The notes: a model not told the origin generated them from the sequence alone. A DNA stretch of 64,000 bases from Cupriavidus sp. 2SB (GCF_005503625.1 NZ_SCMX01000028.1:1-64000), one strand, 5' to 3'. Positions 51,786 through 61,598 are shown, numbered from the stretch's first letter. Numbers and translations: made by a program.

Positions 51786-53141
51786 ATGGCACATACGGAT
51801 GCACGAGGACTCGCAGTCTCCACACAGCACGCGCGCTCGGTCGAGCGATACGAAGCGGCACTGGCGCTGCTGAACGGCTACTACGCCGATCCGCTGGCCG
51901 AAATCGACGCCGCACTGGAGGACGATCCTGCGTTCGCGATGGGTCATGCGTTCCGCGCCGGCCTGATGGTGACCGCAGGCGATGGCACGGCGGCACCGCT
52001 GCTTCGCCAGAGCGTGGAAGCGGGCGAGGCGCTTTATGCGCAAGCCAACGACCGGGAGCGCCGCCACATCGCCGCCGCGCGCGCATGGCTGGATGGCCGC
52101 TTCGACCAGGCGCTGCGCCAGTACGGCGACCTCGTGATGGATTACCCGCACGACCTGCTCGCCATCCAGGTAGCGCATCTCTGCGATTTCCTGCTGGGCC
52201 AGTCGTCGATGCTGCGCGACCGCATCGGCCAGGTGCTGCCGCATTGGGATACGCACACACCGGGCTACAGCTACCTGCTCGGCATGCAGGCGTTCGGATT
52301 CGAAGAGACGCAGCTCTACGACCGCGCCGAAGCGGCGGGACATCGCGCACTCGACATCAATCGGCGCGACCCGTGGGCCGTGCATGCCGTGGCGCATGTC
52401 ATGGAGATGCAGGGCCGTACGGACGATGGCGTGGCGTGGCTCGACAGCCGACGCGACGACTGGGCCAGCGACAACATGTTCGCCGTGCACAACTGGTGGC
52501 ACCTGGCGCTGTTCCACCTTGAGGCCGGCCATACGGAGGAAGTCCTGGCGCTCTTCGATCGATACATCGCACGACCCCTGCCTGCCATTGCCCTCGATCT
52601 GATCGACGCGTCGGCCATGCTGTGGCGCCTGCATCTGCGCGGTGTCGAGGTCGGCCAGCGCTGGCAGCCCGTGGCCGACGACTGGCTGGGGCGCGGCGCA
52701 GCCGGCTACTACGCGTTCAACGACGTGCACGCGATCATGGCGAGTCTGGGCGCCGGCCGGCCTGATGGCGCAGCGGCATTGCGCGCAGCACTGGATACGG
52801 CGGCGCAGGGTGAAGGCACCAATGCCGCCATGGCACGCGATGTCGGGTTGCCGGTGGCCGATGCGCTGATCGCATTCGAGCGCGGCGAGTTCGCGCAGAC
52901 CATCGAACTGTTATTGCCCGTGCGACTCATTGCGCACCGGTTCGGCGGCAGCCACGCGCAGCGCGACATCATCGGCCTGACACTGATCGAGGCCGCGATA
53001 CGCGATGGCCGTGCCAGTCTGGCGGGTGCGCTGACCGCCGAGCGTGCCGCACTCAAGCCGATGAGTCCGAGCCTGCAAATCCTTGTGCGGCGCGCCGACG
53101 CGTGCCGCACAAGTGACCAGCCGCAGGTCAGGGCCGCTTGA
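51786..53141 (+). CDS. TPR-containing protein, TTC38-like
   Basis: A 451-residue soluble helical protein with tetratricopeptide-type repeats. It opens with RYEAALALLNGYYADPLAEIDAALEDDP, then AIQVAHLCDFLLGQSSMLRDRI, and the TTC38-type segment GYSYLLGMQAFGFEETQLYDRAE, AVHAVAHVMEMQGRTDDGVAWL and HNWWHLALFHLEAG. Such proteins occur widely in bacteria and animals without a defined function. ACGGAG precedes the ATG. Its end overlaps the convergent methyltransferase by 14 bases. Confidence 0.85.
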   Translation: MAHTDARGLAVSTQHARSVERYEAALALLNGYYADPLAEIDAALEDDPAFAMGHAFRAGLMVTAGDGTAAPLLRQSVEAGEALYAQANDRERRHIAAARAWLDGRFDQALRQYGDLVMDYPHDLLAIQVAHLCDFLLGQSSMLRDRIGQVLPHWDTHTPGYSYLLGMQAFGFEETQLYDRAEAAGHRALDINRRDPWAVHAVAHVMEMQGRTDDGVAWLDSRRDDWASDNMFAVHNWWHLALFHLEAGHTEEVLALFDRYIARPLPAIALDLIDASAMLWRLHLRGVEVGQRWQPVADDWLGRGAAGYYAFNDVHAIMASLGAGRPDGAAALRAALDTAAQGEGTNAAMARDVGLPVADALIAFERGEFAQTIELLLPVRLIAHRFGGSHAQRDIIGLTLIEAAIRDGRASLAGALTAERAALKPMSPSLQILVRRADACRTSDQPQVRAA

Positions 53142-53955
53142 CGGTCACGCGCAGGAAGGTCGCGGGAATCGACGTGGTGTCTGCATTCCCGCTTTTGTTC
53201 TGCGCGTTGAACAACGCCTCCAGTTCACGCTGCAAGTCGTCGGTACGTCCGTTGGCCTCCGCCGCGGCAAACGCGTTCATCGTCGGTCCGTAGTAGTTGC
53301 GGAATTCCGCGAGCAGTTTCGACGGCGAGCCTGCGAACTTGAAGTCGTAGGTTTCCTTCGAGAAGGAAATATTCCCAGGCGGCACGCCTGCCTTGCCGAA
53401 GCGCTCCGTCACCGCTGCCTCGCTGCCCCACAGCATCGGACTGATAAAGCCCTCGGGCGGCGGCGGCGAGTAGCTCATGCTGGTCTTGAGCACCTGCGCC
53501 ACGAGCGTGGGATCGTTCGGAATCCAGTTGCCCATCACGATGCGGCCACCGGGCTTGGTCACGCGCACCATTTCTCGTGCCACGTCATCGGGCTTCGGCG
53601 CGAACATCGCACCGAACATGCTGACGACCAGGTCGAAGGTGGCGTCCGGCAGGTCCGTCAGCGCGCAGGCGTCGCCTTCCTGAAAGCGCAGATTGTCGAG
53701 TCCGGCTTCTTTCGCCCGCTTGTTGCCGGCCGCCACGAGGTTGCTGGCGATATCCACGCCCAGCACATCGGCCCCTCGCTTTGCGGAAGGCAGCGCCGTG
53801 GTGCCGTCGCCGCAGCCGAGATCCAGCACTTTCATGCCCGGCTTGACGCCAAGGCTCTCGATGATCTGATCGCCGCTATCGCGCATCGTCGCCGCCAGCC
53901 GCGTGAAGTCGCCCTTCTCCCACAACGCCTTGTTCGGATTCGGATTGGTATTCAT
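53128..53955 (-). CDS. Class I SAM-dependent methyltransferase
   Basis: A 275-residue methyltransferase with motif I VLDLGCGDGTTALPSAKRG, the acidic ribose-binding VLGVDIASNLV, EGDACALTDLP and VRVTKPGGRIVMGNWIP. The layout resembles UbiE/COQ5-like and small-molecule methyltransferases. GGGGACTGCAC lies before ATG 53955; the frame is open further but is not coding-like. Substrate unknown. Convergent with the TPR gene with overlapping ends. Confidence 0.88.
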   Translation of the reverse strand: MNTNPNPNKALWEKGDFTRLAATMRDSGDQIIESLGVKPGMKVLDLGCGDGTTALPSAKRGADVLGVDIASNLVAAGNKRAKEAGLDNLRFQEGDACALTDLPDATFDLVVSMFGAMFAPKPDDVAREMVRVTKPGGRIVMGNWIPNDPTLVAQVLKTSMSYSPPPPEGFISPMLWGSEAAVTERFGKAGVPPGNISFSKETYDFKFAGSPSKLLAEFRNYYGPTMNAFAAAEANGRTDDLQRELEALFNAQNKSGNADTTSIPATFLRVTVKRP

Positions 53956-54098
53956 GTGCAGTCCCCTACGATTGGCATTATTGCGGCGGCGCGCTGCAAG
54001 AGCAGCGTCGCTGCCGGCTCCCCCGGGGGTTCTGGTTTTGTAGACCATGCGCCCCGCGCAATCAATCCATAGTTGGCCGCTCGTCTCGAAGCCGACGC

Positions 54099-54133
54099 AA
54101 AAAGCCCCGCCAGCAAGACATGCCCGGCGGGGC
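54099..54133 (-). terminator. Rho-independent terminator after the BON-domain gene
   Basis: On the minus strand GCCCCGCC (54126-54133) pairs with GGCGGGGC (54104-54111), followed by TTTTT (54099-54103), 43 bases after the stop. Confidence 0.8.
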
Positions 54134-54175
54134 GATACCAGGGACCGTCAGGTCCGATGTGGCGCTAACGATCTA

Positions 54176-55702
54176 TCAAGTAGACGATTTCGTTGGCGTC
54201 GTGGTGCCGCCGTGGGGATCGGTCCCACCCGGCGTCGTGCCGCTGCGGCCTGCTTCCATGCCACCGCCATAGCTGCTGGCGGACGATCCGGTTGCGCTGC
54301 CGCTACTGCTGATGCCGCTGGTCTGCCCCGCCACGTTCTGGCTGGCCGTCTGGCCGGCCTGCCCCAACTGGCCGGTCAGGCCAGGCTGCGAGGATTGACG
54401 CGTCCACTGGCCGCCTTGCCCACCTTCCTGCCGTGTGACGCGAAGCTGATTGGTCACCTCCTTCACACCAAAGACCTCGTCGGCCATGTCCTCGATACGG
54501 TACTTCTGCTGGCGATCCTGCACCGAACCGCTCAGCGTCACCACCCCATCGGACACCTTCACTTCCACATCACGGACATCGAGCCGCCCGGAATGCGTGA
54601 GCCGTTCGCACAGGTCTTCACGAATACGATCGTCGGAACGCACGTAGCCCTTCGGACCGACGCGCTTGCGCGCCGGCATATCGCCGCTGCCGCCAAGGTC
54701 GTAGCCATAGCCACCCTGTCCACCGCCCTGGCCACGGCCTTGCCCATAGCCACTTTGTCCACCCATGCCACCCTGACCGCGCGTCATCCCCTGGCGCTCG
54801 TTGGCACCCGTGAACTGTTCGTAGCCGCGGCTCTCGCCACCGCCCGCACCCCGGTCGCCGCCATAGCCGCCGTAGCTGCGTTCGAGAGAGGTCTGGCCGC
54901 GTCCGCCGCGTGACCCTTCATAGCCGCCACCTTCATAGCCGCCGTAGCCGCTCTGGCCGATGCCACCGCTCTGCCCCCGCTGACCTTGCTGCCACGATTG
55001 ACCCCGCCCCTGCCCGCCGCGCGTGCCTTGCTGTTCGTCGCCCCATGACTGCATGCCCTGCTGCTCGCTGCCGCGGTGCCATTGTTGCTGCCGATTCATG
55101 TCGCTACCGTAGGCATCTTCCTGATGCCAGTCGCCCCAACGCTCGCGATCTCCGCTGCCACCGCGTTGCTGGCCGAAGCGCTGGTTGCCGCCACCGCCGA
55201 ACCGGCCTTCGCCGCGTTCGCCATAGCGTCCTTCGCCATAGCCTTGATCGCGGCGTCCGTAGCCTTCTTCGCCACGGCCATAGCGTTCCTCGCTGCGTCG
55301 TCCTTGCGAGCTCTGCAGATCGCGCTGATAGTCGCTGCGTTCATAGCCTTGCCCGCTGCCTGACTCGCGTCCCTGTCCCGCGCGCTGGTTCGCGCGCATG
55401 CCGGTGAAGCGTTCGTCTTCCATGCGGCGCTGGTCACCGCCGTAGTGGCTGGACGACGATGAAGAAGACAAATCGCGATCCGCATTCCAGTCGCTGCCTG
55501 CGCCCTGCTGGCGCGACGCTCCGCCCTGCCAATCCGAACCACCGCCCTGCTGTCGTTGCGACATCCATCCACCACTATCCGCCTGCTGCTGGCGTTGCGA
55601 ACCTTGCGATTGCCAGCTATTGCGTTGTGTCTCGCCGCGATGGTCGTCGCTATCGCCATAGCGATTGTCCGTACCGCCGCGTCCGTTGTTTTCCTGAGCC
55701 AT
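54176..55702 (-). CDS. BON-domain protein with long Gly/Gln/Arg/Tyr-rich low-complexity region
   Basis: A 508-residue protein without signal peptide or membrane helix. Residues about 1-340 are low-complexity, built from Gly, Gln, Arg, Ser and Tyr with RGG, YGG, GYG and SGYGQG units resembling eukaryotic FUS-like sequences. One BON domain follows (GYVRSDDRIREDLCERLTHS, VKVSDGVVTLSGSVQDRQQK, ADEVFGVKEVTNQLRVTR) at about 352-425, then a Ser/Gly/Thr-rich tail. BON domains are often membrane- or phospholipid-binding. CCGGAGACGATC precedes the ATG. Its own terminator is at 54099. The role is unknown; condensate or stress function is an inference. Confidence 0.85.
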   Translation of the reverse strand: MAQENNGRGGTDNRYGDSDDHRGETQRNSWQSQGSQRQQQADSGGWMSQRQQGGGSDWQGGASRQQGAGSDWNADRDLSSSSSSSHYGGDQRRMEDERFTGMRANQRAGQGRESGSGQGYERSDYQRDLQSSQGRRSEERYGRGEEGYGRRDQGYGEGRYGERGEGRFGGGGNQRFGQQRGGSGDRERWGDWHQEDAYGSDMNRQQQWHRGSEQQGMQSWGDEQQGTRGGQGRGQSWQQGQRGQSGGIGQSGYGGYEGGGYEGSRGGRGQTSLERSYGGYGGDRGAGGGESRGYEQFTGANERQGMTRGQGGMGGQSGYGQGRGQGGGQGGYGYDLGGSGDMPARKRVGPKGYVRSDDRIREDLCERLTHSGRLDVRDVEVKVSDGVVTLSGSVQDRQQKYRIEDMADEVFGVKEVTNQLRVTRQEGGQGGQWTRQSSQPGLTGQLGQAGQTASQNVAGQTSGISSSGSATGSSASSYGGGMEAGRSGTTPGGTDPHGGTTTPTKSST

Positions 55703-56012
55703 GATCGTCTCCGGTCAATGCGTCGATGAAAAGGTCCGCGCGGGTGGCTGTCGCCATCGCCACGCACTGGAACCCGATTGACGCAAATTCCATACCGCCT
55801 GAGCCGCGCGCCCCGAAGCGCCCCGCAAGGCACGCCAGCGCACCGTGGCGCGCGTAGCGCCCGGACGTTCTTGCACGCTCGTATAAATCCTGCGTGTGTG
55901 CTGGCCGGCAGTGCGGGCCGCGTGTCGGCGTTTGTCTGATTCGATGCGCGCAGCGTTGATCGCTTCGCCAGGATGCGCATAATCGACCCGACCATTCCAT
56001 TCGGAGACCGCC
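55703..56012. other. Divergent intergenic region
   Basis: 310 bases separating the BON-domain gene and the lipocalin gene, expected to hold both promoters. No coding frame with a ribosome site seen. Confidence 0.45.
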
Positions 56013-56579
56013 GTGAAACGATCCGTCCTGCATCTCACTGCCGCCAGCGCCGTGCTGGTGGGTTGCGCGCTGCTCGTCCAGGCGTGCAGCACGTTCTCAT
56101 CGGGCAAGCGCGGCAACATGGCAGTGCCCGAACCGGCCAGGCAAGTGGATCTCAAGCGCTACCTTGGCAAGTGGTACGAATACGCGCGCTATGAAAATGG
56201 CTTCGAGCGAGGCTGCGATGGCGTGACCGCCGAGTACGCCCTGCGCGAGGATGGCCTGGTCTCCGTGATCAATACCTGCGGCAACGGTGGCGACAAGGGC
56301 GGCGGCGCCCGCACCTCGGAAGGCCGCGCCAAGGTGGTGCCGGACAGCGGCAACGCCAAGCTCAAGGTGTCGTTCTTCGGTCCGTTCTATGTGGGCGACT
56401 ACTGGGTGCTCGACCATGGGGACGACTACGAATGGTCGATCGTCGGCGAACCGTCCGGACGATACCTGTGGATTCTCACGCGGGACGCGCGTCCCGACGA
56501 ATCGACAGGCCTGAAGTTGGTGGAACGCGCCCGATCACTGGGCTATGACACGGCGATGCTGAGGAAGACCGCGCATTGA
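56013..56579 (+). CDS. Lipocalin family lipoprotein (Blc-like)
   Basis: The frame starts at GTG 56013, supported by TCGGAGACC. A lipoprotein signal ends in LLVQAC (Cys25), then the lipocalin entry motif LGKWYEYARYENGFERGCDG and FFGPFYVGDYWVLDHGDDY. The fold is an eight-stranded barrel like outer-membrane lipoprotein Blc, which binds lysophospholipids or fatty acids under stress. The 188 residues are close to Blc's length. Alone in its transcript; divergent from the BON gene. Confidence 0.9.
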   Translation: MKRSVLHLTAASAVLVGCALLVQACSTFSSGKRGNMAVPEPARQVDLKRYLGKWYEYARYENGFERGCDGVTAEYALREDGLVSVINTCGNGGDKGGGARTSEGRAKVVPDSGNAKLKVSFFGPFYVGDYWVLDHGDDYEWSIVGEPSGRYLWILTRDARPDESTGLKLVERARSLGYDTAMLRKTAH

Positions 56580-56672
56580 GGGTGGGGCGAAGGGCGATTT
56601 CAGGCGGCAAACCGGGCATGGATGTATCCCATGCGCCACATCGACATGATGCGCCGTTCGTGCGTCATATGG

Positions 56673-56678
56673 GATAAT
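56673..56678 (+). promoter_or_regulatory. Possible -10 box upstream of ilvD
   Basis: GATAAT at 56673-56678 lies about 122 bases before the ilvD ATG. No good -35 partner is visible at normal spacing, so the call is weak. Confidence 0.25.
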
Positions 56679-56799
56679 CCTCGGCTTTGCCCCGGGCGCG
56701 ACTCAAGAGGTTGTCTGCACGGACGAGCGATGGGCCCCAATCCCGCTGGCCCGCCTGATTTCACGCGATTTCCCCGCGAACCTTCATCAGCACCCACAA

Positions 56800-58659
56800 A
56801 TGCCCGTATACCGTTCCAAAACCTCCACCGCCGGCCGCAACATGGCAGGGGCGCGCTCGCTGTGGCGCGCTACCGGCATGAAAGACGATGACTTCAACAA
56901 GCCGATCATCGCGGTGGTCAATTCGTTCACCCAGTTCGTTCCCGGCCACGTCCACCTGAAGGATCTGGGCCAGCTGGTCGCCCGCGAGATCGAAGCCGCT
57001 GGCGGCGTTGCCAAGGAATTCAACACCATCGCCGTGGATGACGGCATCGCCATGGGCCACGACGGCATGCTGTACTCGCTGCCGAGCCGCGACATCATCG
57101 CGGACTCCGTCGAGTACATGGTCAATGCCCACTGCGCCGACGCGATGGTCTGCATCTCGAACTGCGACAAGATCACCCCGGGCATGCTGATGGCCGCGAT
57201 GCGCCTGAACATTCCCGTGATCTTCGTGTCGGGCGGCCCGATGGAAGCGGGCAAGACGCGCCTGGCCAACCCCGTTACCAAGCAGATCGAGTTCAAGAAG
57301 CTCGACCTCGTCGATGCGATGGTGATCGCCGCGGATTCGAACTACTCGGACGCCGACGTGGCCGAGGTAGAGCGCTCCGCCTGCCCCACCTGCGGTTCGT
57401 GCTCGGGCATGTTCACCGCCAACTCGATGAACTGCCTGACGGAAGCGCTGGGGCTCTCGCTGCCGGGCAACGGCACCGTGGTGGCCACGCACGCGGACCG
57501 CGAGCAACTGTTCAAGCGCGCCGGGCGCCGCATCGTGGAACTGGCCCGCATGTACTACGAGCAGGACGACGAACGCGTGCTGCCGCGCTCGGTGGGCTTC
57601 AAGGCGTTCGAAAACGCCATGACGCTGGACATCGCCATGGGCGGTTCCACCAACACCATCCTGCACTTGCTGGCGATTGCCATGGAAGCCGGCATCGAAT
57701 TCACGATGACCGACATCGACCGCCTGTCGCGCGTGGTGCCGCAGCTTTGCAAGGTGGCCCCGAACACGAACAAGTACCACATCGAAGACGTGCACCGTGC
57801 GGGCGGCATCATGGCCATCCTCGGTGAACTCGATCGCGCCGGCAAGCTGCATACCGATGCCCCGACCGTGCATTCGGCCACGCTGGGCGACGCGCTGGAC
57901 CAGTGGGACATCGTGCGCACCAAGGACGAAGCCGTGCGCAAGTTCTACATGGCCGGCCCCGCCGGTATCCCGACGCAGGTGGCATTCAGCCAGGACACGC
58001 GCTGGCCAAGCCTGGACCTGGATCGCGCCGAAGGCTGCATCCGCTCGTACGAACACGCGTTCTCGAAGGAAGGCGGACTGGCCGTGCTGTTCGGCAACAT
58101 CGCCCTCGACGGTTGCGTGGTGAAGACCGCCGGCGTGGACGAGAGCATCCATGTGTTCGAAGGTTCGGCACACGTGACCGAATCGCAGGACGAAGCCGTC
58201 GAGAACATCCTCAACGACAAGGTCAAGGCCGGCGACATCGTGATCGTGCGTTATGAAGGTCCGAAGGGCGGCCCCGGCATGCAGGAAATGCTCTACCCGA
58301 CCAGCTACATCAAGTCGAAGGGCCTGGGCAAGGAATGCGCGCTGCTGACCGATGGCCGCTTCTCGGGCGGCACCTCGGGCCTGTCGATCGGCCACTGCTC
58401 GCCGGAAGCTGCTGCCGGTGGCGCCATTGGCCTGGTGCGCGACGGTGACCGTATCCGCATCGACATCCCCAACCGATCGATCAACGTGCTGGTGTCCGAC
58501 GAGGAACTGGCCCGCCGCCGCGAGGAACAGAACGCCCGTGGCTGGAAGCCGTCCAAGCCGCGTCCGCGCAAGGTATCGGGCGCGCTCAAGGCCTACGCCA
58601 AGCTCGTGATGTCGGCTGACAAGGGCGCCGTGCGCGACCTGTCTTTGCTGGACGATTGA
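56800..58659 (+). CDS. ilvD: Dihydroxy-acid dehydratase (E. coli-type)
   Basis: The 619-residue enzyme dehydrates 2,3-dihydroxy acids in valine and isoleucine synthesis (and feeds pantothenate). Motifs: [41 protein letters not shown] and [19 protein letters not shown], with iron-sulfur ligand cysteines in the last two. Length and sequence follow the E. coli enzyme (616 residues), known to carry an oxygen-sensitive 4Fe-4S cluster, rather than the shorter 2Fe-2S type. No other ilv gene is nearby. It is followed by a long perfect palindrome. Confidence 0.95.
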   Translation: MPVYRSKTSTAGRNMAGARSLWRATGMKDDDFNKPIIAVVNSFTQFVPGHVHLKDLGQLVAREIEAAGGVAKEFNTIAVDDGIAMGHDGMLYSLPSRDIIADSVEYMVNAHCADAMVCISNCDKITPGMLMAAMRLNIPVIFVSGGPMEAGKTRLANPVTKQIEFKKLDLVDAMVIAADSNYSDADVAEVERSACPTCGSCSGMFTANSMNCLTEALGLSLPGNGTVVATHADREQLFKRAGRRIVELARMYYEQDDERVLPRSVGFKAFENAMTLDIAMGGSTNTILHLLAIAMEAGIEFTMTDIDRLSRVVPQLCKVAPNTNKYHIEDVHRAGGIMAILGELDRAGKLHTDAPTVHSATLGDALDQWDIVRTKDEAVRKFYMAGPAGIPTQVAFSQDTRWPSLDLDRAEGCIRSYEHAFSKEGGLAVLFGNIALDGCVVKTAGVDESIHVFEGSAHVTESQDEAVENILNDKVKAGDIVIVRYEGPKGGPGMQEMLYPTSYIKSKGLGKECALLTDGRFSGGTSGLSIGHCSPEAAAGGAIGLVRDGDRIRIDIPNRSINVLVSDEELARRREEQNARGWKPSKPRPRKVSGALKAYAKLVMSADKGAVRDLSLLDD

Positions 58660-58674
58660 TTTGGCTGTGCCGCC

Positions 58675-58717
58675 GGTTTGCTCCCCTCTCCCATTGCATG
58701 GGAGAGGGGAGCAAACC
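58675..58717. repeat. Interspersed palindrome, copy 4 (perfect 20-base arms)
   Basis: Left arm 58675-58694 (starts GGTTTGCTCCCC, ends CCCAT), 3-base centre TGC, right arm 58698-58717. The arms are exact reverse complements. It lies 15 bases after ilvD, has no T-run, and shares its core with the copies at 36933 and 50280. Confidence 0.9.
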
Positions 58718-58799
58718 ACAGGGTCGATTCAATCGTTACTCCTGAACTTCCCCTCCTTCCTCCTGTCGTTATGGATTGCGACCTCACATTGCACATCCA

Positions 58800-59873
58800 A
58801 TGAACGCTGAGCAGATCCTCTCCCATCCCTGGTTCAACACCTGGACGGCTGCCGTCATCGCTGTCATTGCAGCGCTCGTCGTGCATCGCATTGGTGGCCT
58901 GCTGTTGTTGCGCGTCACCCGCTCCACCCTGGTACTACGTGCCATCGTGATCAAGGTGCGTGCGCCGGCGCGGTTCGTGTTGCCGTTGCTGGCGCTACAA
59001 ACCGTGTGGCAGGCGGCGCCCGATGACTTGCGTTGGATAGACAGCGTGCGGCATGTGAACGGCCTGCTGATGATCATCGTCATCACCTGGCTCGTGGTGC
59101 GGATCATCGGCGGGTTCGCGGAAGGCGTACTGGGCCGCAACCCCGTTGACGTGGCCGATAACATCGATGCGCGCCGCATCCACACGCAGACCCGCGTGCT
59201 ATCGCGCATTGCGATGACGCTTGCGATCGTGATGGGTGCCTCGCTGCTGCTGATGACATTCCCGGGCGCGCGGCAGGTGGGTGCCAGCCTGCTCGCCTCC
59301 GCCGGTGTGGTCGGCCTGATTGCCGGCTTTGCCGCCAAGCCCGTGTTCAGCAACCTGATCGCCGGCTTGCAGTTGGCATTGACGCAGCCGATCCGTCTTG
59401 ACGATGTGCTGATCGTCGAAGGCGAATGGGGGCGTGTGGAAGAAATCAGCGGCAGCTATGTGGTCCTGCGGATCTGGGACGAGCGGCGCATGATCATTCC
59501 GCTGCAGTACTTCATCGAGAAGCCTTTCCAGAACTGGACCCGCAGCAGCGCGCAGTTGACGGGCTCGGTCTTCTTCCACGTGGACTACGGCATGCCGCTG
59601 GCACCGTTGCGCGCGGAACTGGAACGCATCGTCCACGCCGCGCCGGAATGGGACCGGCGCTTCTTCAACCTCGTGGTCACCGATGCCAACGAGCGCACCA
59701 TGCAGTTGCGCGTGCTGTGCACGGCGGCCTCATCGGGACTCGCCTGGGATCTGCGCTGCGTGGTGCGCGAAGGTCTGATTTCATTCATGCAGCGCGAGTA
59801 TCCGCAGTATCTGCCACGCCTGCGCATCGAAGCCGATCCCACGCCACCCACCGACTCACCCGGCGCGCCGTGA
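58800..59873 (+). CDS. MscS-type mechanosensitive channel
   Basis: A 357-residue membrane protein with four or so N-terminal helices, then the MscS pore region (VGASLLASAGVVGLIAGFAA, with the Gly/Ala pore helix) and the beta domain (LTQPIRLDDVLIVEGEWGRVEEISGSYVVLRIWDERR). The soluble C-terminal vestibule continues to the end. Such channels release osmolytes on hypo-osmotic shock. ATG 58800 has no obvious ribosome site; a frame start at 58776 (TTG) is possible. It overlaps the convergent ABC gene by 18 bases. Confidence 0.88.
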   Translation: MNAEQILSHPWFNTWTAAVIAVIAALVVHRIGGLLLLRVTRSTLVLRAIVIKVRAPARFVLPLLALQTVWQAAPDDLRWIDSVRHVNGLLMIIVITWLVVRIIGGFAEGVLGRNPVDVADNIDARRIHTQTRVLSRIAMTLAIVMGASLLLMTFPGARQVGASLLASAGVVGLIAGFAAKPVFSNLIAGLQLALTQPIRLDDVLIVEGEWGRVEEISGSYVVLRIWDERRMIIPLQYFIEKPFQNWTRSSAQLTGSVFFHVDYGMPLAPLRAELERIVHAAPEWDRRFFNLVVTDANERTMQLRVLCTAASSGLAWDLRCVVREGLISFMQREYPQYLPRLRIEADPTPPTDSPGAP

Positions 59874-61598
59874 CAGCACCGCGTCGCGCGGTCCGGCATC
59901 GGTCACGCGGCCAGCCTCGACCACGACAATCGTATCGAAGCGCGACAGCAGGCTCGGGCGATGCACCGACGCCACGATGCATGCCGTGGGAAACGCCTCG
60001 AACATGCGCTCGAAAACACGTCCTTCCGATTGCGGATCGAGCGCACTGGTAGGCTCATCCAGCAACAACAGCGAACTGCCCTGCGCAGCCAGCGCACCGC
60101 GCGACAGTGCCAGCCGCTGCCGCTGTCCACCCGACAGATTCCCGCCGCGCTCGTTCAGTGCACTCGCCAGTCCATCGGGCATGCGTTCCAGCACCTCGTC
60201 GAATACGCCGGTATGGACTGCGGATTGCAGCGCGGCGGCATCGGCCGGTTCACCGAAGGTGAGGTTCTCCTCGACACTCGCTTCGAACACTTCGGCTTCC
60301 TGCGGAATCAGCGTGCCCAGCGTACGCAACGCCGCCCAATCAATCGGCGCACCATCGCAAAGCAGTTTGCCGTGTTGCGGACGATAGAGTCCGGCCAGCA
60401 TGCGCAACAGCGTGCTCTTGCCGCCGCCACTCGGACCAATGAGTGCGATGCGCGCACCACGTTGCAGATTCAAGTCGATGCCATGCAATCCGCCGCGTGC
60501 GTCGTCTGCGTAGCGCAACGTGGCGGCGCGCAATTCCAGCGATTGCCACTGCGCATCTGCCACGATGGCTGGTGTCACTGCATCGGCATCGCCGGGTGCA
60601 TCCCAGATCGGTTCCGCGCTGCCGTAGTCGGTATGCATGCGCGCGAAGCTCTGGAAGTTCGACGCCATGGCGCCCACCACCGTGGCTGCCTGCTGCGCGT
60701 ACTGGTAGATCATGAAGATCGTGCCGAGCAGCACTGCCTGTCCCGGCTGGCGTGTCTGCAACACATAGACCACCACGAGAATCCACGTCAGCCCCATGCC
60801 GAGCAGGTCCACAGCAAACCACTTGCCCTCGTTGACCATCACCGCGCGGCGCAGAGGCACCATCACGGCATCCATGCGATGGCCCAGCAGCTTGCGCGAT
60901 GCGGCCTGCAATCGCAGCCCCACGACCGTGCTCGCGTTGCCGACGAAATCGAGCAACGCCGCCGCATAGCGACGCTCGGCATCATTCTCCGCGCGCGCCA
61001 GTTGCATCAACGTGCGGTCGAAGCGCAGGATGATGATCGCCACCGCCACATAGCCCGTGATCGCGATCACGCCACTGGTACGCGACAGCAAGGCCAGCGC
61101 CACAATCGGTCCCACAAAGTTGAACGCACTCTGCAGATAGCCGAACTGGTTCTGCGCGAAATCCGACAGCGCACGGCTCGACTGCACCACACGATGCTGC
61201 AACTCGCCCGAATGGCGCCCATCGCGCCATGCCAGCGGCGCCATGGCAATGCGCGCATAGAGTTGATCCGATAGCCGCTCACGCACCCGTACGCCTACGT
61301 TGCGCTCCAGGATGCGCCCCGGACCATGCAACAGCCATGACAGCAGATAGATGCCGATGAGATACACGATCCAGCGCCCGGCCACGTCCATCTGGCCCTG
61401 CTGCAATGCATTGATGGCCTGCGCAGCGAGCCATGGCATGGTCAGGCGCAGCAACTGGGCTGCCGAGAGCAGGCCCGCTGCGCCCAGCAGATGGCGCCGT
61501 ACGCCGTGGGCGTGGCGCCAGAGCGCGCGATACAGGTCGCGTGCCGCACTGCCGAGGCCAATGGCGGGCGGACGTGTGAGTGTGTCGGGTGCCGTCAT
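59856..61598 (-). CDS. ABC exporter, fused permease-ATPase (half-transporter)
   Basis: A 580-residue protein. Six membrane helices lie in residues about 35-320, with a transmembrane segment pair WIVYLIGIYLLSWLLHG early. The ATPase domain holds Walker A GPSGGGKST, signature LSGGQRQRLAL, Walker B LLLLDEPTSALD and the H-loop His in VASVHRPSLL. It would work as a homodimer exporting lipids, peptides or drugs. The longer upstream frame to 61823 is non-coding-like. Substrate unknown. Confidence 0.9.
   Translation of the reverse strand: MTAPDTLTRPPAIGLGSAARDLYRALWRHAHGVRRHLLGAAGLLSAAQLLRLTMPWLAAQAINALQQGQMDVAGRWIVYLIGIYLLSWLLHGPGRILERNVGVRVRERLSDQLYARIAMAPLAWRDGRHSGELQHRVVQSSRALSDFAQNQFGYLQSAFNFVGPIVALALLSRTSGVIAITGYVAVAIIILRFDRTLMQLARAENDAERRYAAALLDFVGNASTVVGLRLQAASRKLLGHRMDAVMVPLRRAVMVNEGKWFAVDLLGMGLTWILVVVYVLQTRQPGQAVLLGTIFMIYQYAQQAATVVGAMASNFQSFARMHTDYGSAEPIWDAPGDADAVTPAIVADAQWQSLELRAATLRYADDARGGLHGIDLNLQRGARIALIGPSGGGKSTLLRMLAGLYRPQHGKLLCDGAPIDWAALRTLGTLIPQEAEVFEASVEENLTFGEPADAAALQSAVHTGVFDEVLERMPDGLASALNERGGNLSGGQRQRLALSRGALAAQGSSLLLLDEPTSALDPQSEGRVFERMFEAFPTACIVASVHRPSLLSRFDTIVVVEAGRVTDAGPRDAVLSRRAG

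Noticed and set aside
36933-58717. Insertion sequences bounded by the palindromes
   Set aside because: No transposase frame lies between or next to the copies; they are short free-standing hairpins.
56761-58719. Long minus-strand frame opposite ilvD
   Set aside because: Composition is Val/His/Arg-rich and repetitive; ilvD on the plus strand is unmistakable.
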